DNA from: Enchytraeus crypticus
Taxonomy: Eukaryota > Annelida > Clitellata > Enchytraeida > Enchytraeidae
Assembly: GCA_905160935.1 (NCBI GenBank)
Contig: CAJHZI010000051.1
Location: 1-64,000, forward strand
Direction of reading: 5' to 3'
Length of the DNA stretch: 64,000 bases
Shown here: one piece after another, positions 32,781 to 43,657 of the stretch
Layout: each line of letters starts with the position of its first letter
Position numbering within the stretch: position 1 is the first letter of the stretch
Program-made: the position numbers and the translations under genes
Notes under the pieces: model-generated
Told to the model about the DNA's origin: nothing
Databases searched by the model: none
Seen by the model: the letters and a program-made list of their open reading frames with translations, nothing else

Positions 32781-32822
<42 letters not shown>
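32576..32822 (+). mobile_element. LINE family D, 3' end with expanded (GA)n tail
   Basis: AGAAGGTAGAATAGAAGAAA through CCATAGACCTGCCAGTAGGC matches 54250-54415. Here the 3' AGAGAG tail has grown to a (GA)n run of about 40 bp (32784-32822). Only the C-terminal coding end and the tail are present. Confidence 0.8.
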
Positions 32823-32826
<4 letters not shown>

Positions 32827-32938
32827 CTAGAGAGGATGTGCAGTTCGGTCCTTATAGTATTGACGATGTGCACATCGATACTAATATTTTATAAATATTT
32901 ATGTTTTGTAAATATATTTATAATTTATATTTTATAAG

Positions 32939-33148
32939 AATGTCTCAATAGCGTAGGGATAACGTCATGAAGTTTTAAATGACAAATCAGGTGGTGAATC
33001 CTCGTGGGTTCGAATCCCGGCCGCGCTGATTTAAGAGTGAAATATCGGATATTCACTGGACTGATTATACGGAAAATGGTCTAAATTGCCTAACGGATTC
33101 AACAGTGGTTTTAGAGGTGATAGATTTCAACATAGTTGATTATTCACT
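32939..33148 (+). repeat. tRNA-derived SINE, family B, copy 2
   Basis: Matches copy 1 over nearly its full length: TGTCTCAATAGCG, TGGGTTCGAATCCCGGCCGC (box B) and ATTGCCTAACGGATTC. It lacks part of the box A region. The 3' end GTTGATCATTTCA reappears at about 33330, so a small insertion may separate the last bases. Confidence 0.8.
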
Positions 33149-33476
33149 AAAATACATGTTTACTTTTTATTTTTATCTACTGTGCCGAAAGAAATGTTTT
33201 AGGTAGATTACATAAACATTACAACATTTATGTCAATTACATAAGCATTACATAAAAATGTAATGTTTTATTTACTATGTAAAACCCACAGTTTTACACA
33301 GTTAACTGTTTTAACTGTTTTTTTACAGTTGATCATTTCACTCTACAGTGCGTATTATTATTTTTGATTCACAGCAGCTAAGTTGCAAGAAATAGCTAAG
33401 AGTTAAGCGCGCTCCTATGTTGTTTTCCAAAGAAAAGGTATAGGCATAGTTTAATTGATTTATAAAATGACATTTT

Positions 33477-33616
33477 ATTGGCCAAATATTTTTGTATCAT
33501 TTGCAATCTCATTGCGCATTGGGTCAATCTATTTTGCTTCTTATTTTTGTTCTGTCTATATAAATAGTGATCGGTAGCTCTTTGTTATTAAATTTAATGC
33601 CAAATTGGTGGGAAAG
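33477..33616 (+). promoter_or_regulatory. RRM2: RRM2 promoter candidate: two inverted CCAAT boxes, TATA box, E2F-like site
   Basis: Inverted CCAAT (ATTGG) at 33477-33481 and 33518-33522, spaced 41 bp apart; TATATAAATAG at 33557-33567; ATTGGTGGGAAAG at 33604-33616 resembles an E2F site. The first ATG of RRM2 is at 33729, so transcription would start at about 33590 with a 5' leader of about 140 bases. Paired NF-Y sites plus E2F are known features of S-phase genes, including R2 genes. The assignment is by motif and position only. Confidence 0.55.
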
Positions 33617-33728
33617 TTTGACTTCAGCTGATGAATTTCGTTATCTGAAATTATACTATTTTCAATTTAGAACATTTAATAATTAATGTAATTGAGTAAT
33701 TATTTAACCTCACTACATTTTTGCCATC

Positions 33729-33815
33729 ATGCAAACTAATCAAGCTTTAAAGTCTTCGAAAGATGTAACAAGAAATCTCTTCAATGCAAATCTAGCTGAG
33801 GATACTGAGAATTTG
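33729..33815 (+). CDS. RRM2: RRM2 exon 1 (coding part)
   Basis: Codes residues 1-29 from ATG at 33729 ([13 protein letters not shown]...EDTENL). Donor GTAAGT follows at 33816. No upstream in-frame ATG is needed. The weakly conserved R2 N terminus makes this exon less certain than exons 4-6, but the TENL|PPA junction fits the family. Confidence 0.8.
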
Positions 33816-36800
33816 GTAAGTCCTATATAGTATCCCTTTGTATATGTGTATAATTATTTGAAATAATTTTTTTAAATTCCGTATAGTTACACACATGACA
33901 TACCGCAGGTGCTACATAGTTTCCCTTTCCTTTCTTAGTATCTGTTTTTATAGTTTTCGTTATTTCCTCCATTCCTCTCCATGGTTATTAGTAATTGTTT
34001 TTTTGTTGGCGCTCCAATAGCAGCCGGCGCGGATTTAAGAATAACCTCCATCATCCTGGGGATTATTTACATTTAAAGTTGTCGAAGCTCGGTCTTCCAA
34101 AGTGGTTGCTCACAATTTACTAACCGCGCGCAACGTGGCATTACTTTGTTCAATTGACGCCCAGCTTAACTGAGTGAGCTAAATCCCCTCCCCAAAATAA
34201 TAATAATTATTATTATAATTTATTCAGTATCGTTATACACATGACATACCGCACATGCTACATAGTTTCCTTTCTTGGTTTCTGTTTTTGTAGTTTTCAT
34301 TATTTCCTCCATTCCTCTCCATGGTTATTAGTAATCTTTGCCCTTTGTTTAACAGAAAAAATTGCGGATCTTACGGCATCTCAGTAGCTGGCTATCGAAG
34401 ATTCTATCCAAGGGATTTTAAGAACTCATGTTGACTCGCTAAAGCCCGTTTATTGCCCATTTTACGTCTAAGCGACAGAAGTAACTTTTAACTAGTTTTA
34501 GATTTGGTCTTAGTTACCCTGAAAACTTAATATTCGCTTTTTGCGTTTTATGAAACGATCTCCATCACAACTTTAGTGCAACTCGATAACGTTAGATTTC
34601 CGAGAATTCAAAGCGATTGAAAGTCATTGAGCTCTGCTATCGGCTAGTACGATCTGCATGCTAAAAATGTCCCAGAGTCGTTAGAATTTAGCGAGCAAGC
34701 GACAGGCTTAACTGGTGGAATTTGAGATGATAAATCAACTGTTAAATCTGCGGATATTAGTGGATTGAGAAGATCAGAAAGTCTCGAAGTGGCTATTGGA
34801 ACGTTATAAAATTGTACATTAGATATCGGTCGACTTATCGTCTAAAATTCCACTAGATAAAGCCCTTATCAACTCTGTTAAATATGGTGGCATCATTGTT
34901 TTCATTAGAAATTGATTTATTCAGATGACAAATTGTAAAATAGCAGAATAAATTCTGCTATTATGTTGGATTTAATAATAATAAAAATACTAATTATAAT
35001 AATAATAGTAATCCAGCGATAAGCGAGAGACATCTTTTCTTTGGCAAAGGCTTTCCATAACTTTGCCAAGATATAATGCAGTCTGCTTCAGCAATTCTTT
35101 TAAGCAGCTAGATGGCCTCTAGTAGTCGGGCGGTGATTCAGCACGTATTGCTCGAATCATTTTTATCAAACCTTGGGTTCTTTATCAATATTATCTCCAT
35201 CAGATATAATATTGTACGCGCTATTTCATGCCTTTCTCAGGGTGGCCACAGACCTGATAACACATCAGTCACATCAAAAATTTAGCACATCAAAGGTCAA
35301 AGGTTGCTTTTGCTCTTTAGTGATGGTTGTTGAAGAGAATAATTAAAATAAAAGCTAAAGCTCTTATATCCTGAAAAAATTCCCCCGTATTCATTGCATG
35401 CTTCGTTGAAGCTCTGAATAAGATTGCTCAACATGGGCAGATGGATATTGCAATTCTTTACTGGTGCGATGAAAAAAATCAAGTTGACACATGCTATTTC
35501 ACCTAGGTATTTTTGGGTCACGCCACTGCTGCAGATTTGGAGATGAAATTTAAGGAGTGAACACAGATCTCTCACTGGATAAGCTGATCCAAGTATCCAT
35601 GGATGGACCCAGTGTTAATTTGAAGTTCTTGGAGTTGCTGCAAACCAGCCTTCATCCATACGCTGCTGATTCACAAATTCTGGACTTAGGCTCATGTGGT
35701 CATCATGTCATCCACGGTGCCTTCCAGACAGGGCGCAAAGCAGCGGGATGGACCATAAATGAAGTGCTACGTGGTTTTTATGGACTCTTTATTAAAGATA
35801 GTCCTTTGCGTTGTGCAGACAACTCGTCAATCACTGGAAGCTTAGTTTTCCCAAAGAAATTTTGTCAAGTCAGGTGGCTGGCGAATGCTGAAGTGGCCAA
35901 CAGAGCCATTGAAGTTCTGCCTCATATCAAAAGGTACTTAGAGGCTGCGAAGAAGCTACCTAACAACGTGACTTGCAGGAACGTCTACACAGCATGTGCA
36001 GATCTACTGCTGGCTTCAAAGATTGCATTTTGTGCTTCATGTGCTGCAATGGTTGAACCTTTCCTGCTTAAGTACCAGACTGCTGTGCCAATGGCAGTGT
36101 TCCTTTATCACCATAAAGGAACACTGGCATTGGCACAGCAGTCTGGTATTTCTGCAGGAAAGGTTCAAACATTGCCGCACACGAAGCAAATAATGCAAGC
36201 TAATGTAATCTATCTTTTGTGCTCCATTCTGTTGCGAATTGTAAAGAAGCCACTAATGCAGGAAGCCCAAGCCAGTGCTTCTAAGCTTCTCAGAGTCGAT
36301 GTAAACAGCAAGGAAGCACTCCAAAGATATTTACATTGGAGTAGGTGCTCAGAAAGCGCTGAACTGGACCAATTGCTTGGACCGTGGTAAGATGGAATTT
36401 AGGATGAACTGCGTGTCATTCCTGAAAGCTGAACGATGCAAGCTTCAGTTTGGCATATTGTGCACACGTGTGGACAGTGATTTGAAAGACACTTTCAGCA
36501 GATACAACAAAGCTAGCGAGCGACTGGACTCCTTTTTTTCTTTCTCGTAATGCAGAATTCGCAGACCTCTGGTACATAGTGAAGTTAATAATGACTTTAT
36601 CCCATGGCAATGCATCAGTGGAAAGTGGCTTTTCTGTCAATAGTGATATTCTTTTTGAAAATATGCAGGAAGAGTCGTTGATTGCTCAGAGGCAAGTCTG
36701 TGATGCAGTCAATGCAGCAGGCGGAGTCCTAAAGGTTGTGATAGACAAACAAATGATTCAGTTTCAGAGAGGAGCAAGATTACGCAACCAGTAGGCCTTG

Positions 36801-39800
36801 GAGGCGCAGAAAAGAAATAAAGCCGACAAAGAAAAGACTCGCCAGTCGAAAGGGAGCAGCGGAAATGGTGAAAACTCTGCTGCAGAAGAAAAGCAAAGTA
36901 CAACGGTCTGCTGCAGAAAAACCCCAGGAAATTGACATTGAGATCAGCCTTGAAAAAAGACAATCATCTGTAGCGTGTTGTTTTTAGAGGAGGTCTGTTA
37001 ACTGTTTACTTTCATTAATAAAAAATTACAGATTAAGATGCGGTCTTCCTATCTTATCAGAACAGAAAAGAAGAGTATTGACTTGTGCATTATAATTTCT
37101 ACTCTGTATCCTATGATATTGAATTTGATGCAATTTAATGCAATTGTGTGCTGGGAAATGTCGTTTTTCACATATAAATTGTCTGGAATTTTTAAAAAAC
37201 GACTCTGGAAAACCTGGAAAACTCAGGAATTTCATTTGAGGAAACCTGTGGCCACCCTGTTTAAACATATCGGTTGTTGCTGCCGGATGTCTTCACTGTG
37301 CAGTAAAAGGTGAAGGTGCTTTGTTGCATATTCAATTTAGACGAGAAATAACTCTGAGTCTGATCAAGCAGTCGCTGGCAGAGGAGCGATCTCAGCACGT
37401 TGGTCATGTTGGTGGTGGTCTGCTCTGGGCAGTATTCAAGATGTCCGGCTTGATAGTGTGGACCACATAAAGGAAACTTGCAAACAAGGCCGCTGCAGTA
37501 TCTGTCACAACACTACTATAAGTCAGTGTAGAAAATGCAATGCCAGGATGCTTTCTGAGTGTGGAGCAAACTGCTGGGACCTTTTTCACAGCAAATGAAC
37601 TTCTAACAGATACTCATTAATCATTCGGATTTATAACAAATGTTGTCTAATACAGCAGAATGATAGTTAATATACCATTGAGCATATCATAAGAGACATA
37701 ATTGATGTTACTCTGTAAACTCTCAGCTAGATATTTTTTTGTTTAAAATTAGGACATTCCCGGCAATGTTCCCGGAGGGGAACACATATCTAATATAATA
37801 ATATAATTTATATTTCTTTGATAAAAATCCAATTTCTAGGGTAAGAAACGTCAAATTCCTTGGAATAGAAATTGACGAGCAATTTTCATTTAAAAATCAT
37901 GTTATACCGTTGTGAAGAAGATAAGAGGTGCTAACTGTTTATTATTTCATTGTAGAGACAATATTCCCACGCCTTGCCGTAGTAATTTATATTTTACAAT
38001 GATCCATTCTCGCATTAGCTACTGCATTGAACTGTATGGACTCGCCTCCTGCAACATCTTACAGCCCTAAATCATTGTATGTAACAGAGTACTAAGAACG
38101 TTGCAAGGAATGCACACTGCTTTAGTAATGTCAAAAATTTGTACAGTTCTTTCAATATTCTGCCAATCCATTCATTACATAAATTTTGTCCAGCAACACT
38201 TATTCATAAGTGTCAAGACCAAGATAACAGATCATCCTCATCCACAGTAATGGCAGATATCTTTGGTCTAAATCATGCTAACTACCCCACAAGACTATAG
38301 GGATCTAGCTATCTTTATAAAAAGTCTTCTGCCACTTTTTATAGATCATGTGTCAATGATGTTTGCACAAACTGGAACGAAATTCCAACCTCTATTAGAA
38401 ACATCAGCTCTCTTGCAACATTCTCTTATAAATACAAACAGTACTTACTTAATAACTGGTAATCTTCCATTTTTAACCAAATATTTGTATGTATTATGAT
38501 AATTTATCAAATTTAGTGTAAATTGTTTTAAATTTTTTCTATCTATAAGAATTTTGAAGCCAGTCTGGCTATATGGATGTCAAATTTGGGGATGTACCAA
38601 ATCATCTAATACTAAGATTATCCAGACTTTCCAGAATAAGGTGTTAAGAAACATTGTAAATGCTCCTTGGTATTGGTACATCAGAAATAATGATATTCAT
38701 CGTGATCTGAAAATACCCCTGGTAGTAGAAGAAATAAGAAACTCGGCAACAAGACATCAAGACCGACTGAGTCATCACATCAATCCGCAAGCTCTTCAAC
38801 TACTGAACCAACAACGTCGCTTCCGCAGGCTGAAGTGGACTAAGCCTTTCGAACTAGTTTAATAATTTAGTCACTACTGGACTAGATCATAAGCCTTCTA
38901 TAAGTAATATACTTTAAAACGACTTCATAAAGAAGTTGAAATTATTGACGTTTTGCAACCTAAACGTAATCATTGGGTTATCTTTAGTTAAGAATACTTT
39001 TAGTCTGTCAGGAAAAAAATAATGGTCTTAGCAGACCAGTTTCAATTCTTTAAATACAAAAAAATCTATAAGAATGATGGTGTGTATAATAACTTGAAAA
39101 CGATTTGGGCTCTCTCATAGTCATTTGCCGTAAAACTATACTGGAGTGAAAACTGGGTGTTCAACCGGATAGGACGCCTTGCGTCCTCTTTGATGGCCTA
39201 GTTTTTACTTTATTTCTTATGCACATTTTTTTTGTTTTACACGTACAGGACTATTGCACTTATTACTTAGATTCTGATAATGCTTATTTAATTTTATATG
39301 TCACGTGTTCACTGATGTGATTACTGTGTGAATTTTGTGAAATAAAACAGATTTTCTTAATATAATTTATATTACACTACTCACCTTATTTGAACTTCTG
39401 CTTACTTTGTTGAGACTTTTCAATTGATATAAATTTTGACAATAAAGTGAGATTTTGTTGCAAGAAATTTTGGCCGAAAAAGGCTTAATAGAAAATTTTA
39501 AGGGGGTCAGATTTGAGTTGGAACTTGGAAGCATATATCATATTTTATAGAAAAATGTGAACTTTCTTGAAAATGTTTCTGTTGTTTAATCATAAAGCAA
39601 TATTTGGCTTAAATTTATTTAATTGCAGTTTATTTGTAATGTTAATTTTTGTTGATATGCTACTGTAGAATTTTATCTATTGTGTCAATAACCTTGAATT
39701 AGGGATAATATGTTGTGTCCATTGAAATATGTTGCAGCCTCCTGCTGGAATTTTAAAAGAGAAATCACAGGTATTGTGTGACATTAAATATTTGATAACA

Positions 39801-42800
39801 TAGTTATGCTTTTATTAATTCTCTAAATTATTTTAATTACTTCTCTTAGTGCTATGACTGTTATGGCTATTGGCAGGTCCATGGCATATAACTCCTTCAC
39901 ATATTTCTATCCTGTGCCTTACCCTTCATATCAATATATGAATTAGTTATCAAATCGTCCAATGTCCCAAGTCTTGATCTTCCTCTAACCTTTTTAACTT
40001 CCATTCTTCCCTCAAATTACCTCTTTCAGCAAATCGTTCCTTTTCAGTACTTAACCCATCCAGTTCTTTCTTTTACTTGTGAAGTTTATGAATTGTCTAT
40101 TTATGCCAACCCTCTTTAGGACTTCGTTCGTAATTTTGTCGGTGTGTTTGATCTCCATTCTTTTTCACAATCACACTTGGAATGTTTTTAGTTTCCTAAT
40201 ATCGTCCTTTCTTAATGTCCATGTTTCGCAACCATACAGTAACGTAGTCCACACCGAAGTCCTAACAATCTCTAGCTTCGTGGCTTTCTTCAAACTTTTT
40301 AAATAATAAATCCTTCCTCTAACTGAGGTCCTATTTTGCTTGAGCAATTCTATATTTTAATTCTGTGACTCATTTCCCTTCTTGTGTTAATTTGTGTCCA
40401 AAATATCTGAAGCAGTGCTGGAAAAGTACTTTAATTTATGATACTAAAAAGTAAATTTTCGTGAGACACAACTATTTGTGAAGTAGTTGCAATCTTGTAT
40501 AACAAACTACTAGCAGTTGCTATATTAAATATAGTTTTCTAACTGTGTTCGTGTAGTTACTGCCGCTGTAGAGATAAAAGTTAGTTTAGGATTTGAGGTA
40601 GTTGTCCTTTGTCTGAAATTAGGGTTTGGTTTATATTAGGGGTGTGGTTTAGTACTGAAGTTAGGTTGATAGTTTGACAAGTATGCCTGAGTGTTCGGTT
40701 TAGGGCCCATGGTTGTGGTGGTTGGTTGGGGAAGGGCTATGGTTTTTGATGACAGGTTTAGGGTCTGTGATTAGATATAGCAACTACCAGTATTACGTAC
40801 AGTAGTCGCATTTGTCTTGCAGTTGCAAAAAGAATTCTGTTTGCTCTCAACTAAATGGATAAAAGCACATTCTTAATTCCTTGATGCATTCTATCTCTAA
40901 CTGGCCAGTTCTTCTGTATGTGATGTGCCTTGTCATGATTATCTCACTCGTCTGTAACACACTGCAATACTAAGTGACACTGTCTTCATTTATTTTAAAA
41001 AGAATGTATCATTCTTCATATGTTGGCATCTGATGTTCAGTAGTTGAGAATATTTTATGAAAATGGCTCTGAAGCAGATGGTTCTGCAGCATATGTCTCT
41101 AATTTTAAAGTTTTGTAGGGTTATCCAGTTTTATTTGTCGTGCAAAAATGGAAATATGTGATATGATTTGATTGTACCACTATCAGATTAGATCTGGTGA
41201 ATTAACACAACATCATGCATGTCAAAGCTTGATTCGATATATGTAGTATGTATTTGTATTTGCAATAGTATTTCTAGTAAAGTATTTAATAATACTGCTG
41301 GGTCATTCCATGTCAACTGGTCCAAATTTTGAAAATCTTCCCAGGTGACCCTCTCAGATTTAAACGATATTTTAACAGTGTAAAGTAAAATATGTCTCTA
41401 GGCTAGATTTAAAATTTAAAATCAATCGGTTGACCGGTTGGGGAGTTATGGCAGTCATTTCGACCCCACCATAGATCCATTTCGGTGCAAAAAATGAAAC
41501 GCGTGTTATTTTTTCTATACTTTGAACTGCTATAATTTGGTTATTTATGATCCTATCCATATGAAACTTCCCAACAATACTATATTTGGTGCGTAGATTC
41601 AGAAAAAGCACTCAGCATTCAAGTCGCATGTATATCTTGGCTGCTACAGCAGCTCAAACTTGATGTTTTGCAAGAGTAGAAATTTTTGAAAAGCCAACTT
41701 TGAGTTCTGATAATTCTCAAAATTGATCAAATAGATTATTGCAAGCCATTTGCTTTAATAATATGGACATATCTCAATAACATAAAGCACTTGTCACCCT
41801 CAGAAGCAGCTTGGATTTTGAAAACCACTAGCTCAAACTTTTAAAAAATTCAAGCATCACCCAATTTTTGGACAACTTCAAGGCCATGGCTAGGCATGTA
41901 GTCAGTTGATCACAACCCTGAAATTGCTGTTATTTACTAACTTACTGTAAAAATATTTATTTCTCAACTCTATCAGAACATATAGCAATAGCTATGCAAA
42001 CTTAACCCATTGAAGGTCACACACAAAATTTAAATGCTTATAATTTTTCGGTACTTCCAAGCGCTATATCTCGTCTGTTTATGATCCTATCTATATGAAA
42101 CTAATCCAAAATACTATCTATGTTGCATAGATTCAGCGTATGTACTCATAATTCAAGTGGCATGTATATCATGGCAGCTGCAACAGCTTAAACTTTATAC
42201 ATGCATTAAATTTTAATTTTAGATTAAAATTCGTAGGATTAACCTCTTTAAGTGAGAGAAGAACTAGAGGAGATTTAGTAGAAGTTTTTAAGATACTCAA
42301 AGGCTTCAGCATAGTTAACCATAGTATTTGGTTTAATTTATCAAACAACAGAAATACAAGGGGACATATTTATAAACTTAGTAAAGTTAGAAGTAGACTA
42401 GAGTTAAGGAAATTTTTCTTTAGTCAGAGAGTTATAAATGCTTGGAATAGTTTGCCAAGCGAAGTTGTGGAAGCAGAATCAGTGAATGCTTTTAAAAATA
42501 AATATGATAAATATGAAAATTAGATGGTAATTGCATTTTCAGTGTAAGATGCTAATTGCATGTTCAGTGTTAGTATGATTTGATTTATATCAATTGGTTT
42601 TAGTTAAGAGCCTGATGAGTCTTAAACAAGCATATAATTGCTTCCTGAGTCTGTAATGTTAATGTTATAATGTTATGTTTCATGAAGTTTCGAAACGTTT
42701 GAAATTTACGAAAGCTAACTTTGAAACCCGTTAATTCTAAATGTTTACAAAGCAGATGCAAGAAATCCATCTAGTTTAATAATTTGGACATCTCAAAATA

Positions 42801-43588
42801 ATATAAAACACTTATGAACTCCAAAATCAGCTAGATGGCACACCATCTGCTGGCATCAACGAATGACATTATCAACTTATTAAAAAAATTTCAAAAATTC
42901 GGATTAGCATGCGTGACTATACTTTAGAAATGAGGTGAGAAGTTAATTTTTTTACAGGATGTTGCTAACATACAAATCTATAAATGGCACAAGTTTGAAG
43001 GATCTACACAACTGTCAACATGGGTAGTCTGGTGGGTTAACTTTGAGGTGCTGCTATGAAAATTCTAATCACTTTATAAAACTGCCAAGTGTCTTATTTC
43101 ACACAGCCATATGCATAGTATCAGAATATATACTTAATCTACAGATGTTGCACACATTATGAGATTTTAAAATCTCAAAGTCACACTTTTTGAAAATTGG
43201 ACCTTCATTTTTGATGACGTTTGGATCGCTGTAGCAACCAAGATATATGTTTGACATGAATTTTGACTTATTCTGCTTCTACACCACAAATATAGTATAC
43301 TGGCAAAGATTCTTGCACATTGGATAAGAATTAACAGTGTTGTGACCCTTCAAAGTTGAGAAAATTTTAGACACATTTTGATTTTTGTACAAAAATTCGA
43401 CCAACGGTGGGGTCACAAAAATCGTCATAACTTCAGTACCGGTGAACCAACTTAACTAAAATTTTAAATCTGGCCTAGAGACGTATTTTGCCTCACATGG
43501 TGTACATTTCAGGCAATTCTGAGATGGTCACCTGGGAAGATGTTCAGAATTTGGACCAGTTGACATGGAATTACCCATATATTTAATG

Positions 43589-43657
<69 letters not shown>

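Larger units (their letters stand above)
35238..37259 (+). mobile_element. hAT-like transposon with CAGGGTGGCCACA termini, copy 2
   Basis: Terminal inverted repeats CAGGGTGGCCACAG and, inverted, CAGGGTGGCCACAGGTTTCC. Ends and transposase tail match copy 1 (1552-5070). The 5' interior keeps about 1 kb of transposase coding sequence that copy 1 lacks. Flanking TTTCT and TTTAA do not give a clear target duplication. It sits in RRM2 intron 1 in the same orientation as the gene. Confidence 0.85.

Noticed and set aside
35238-37259. Whether the second GGTGGCCACA hAT also has a 5-bp duplication
   Set aside because: Flanks TTTCT and TTTAA do not match, so no duplication is claimed for this copy.
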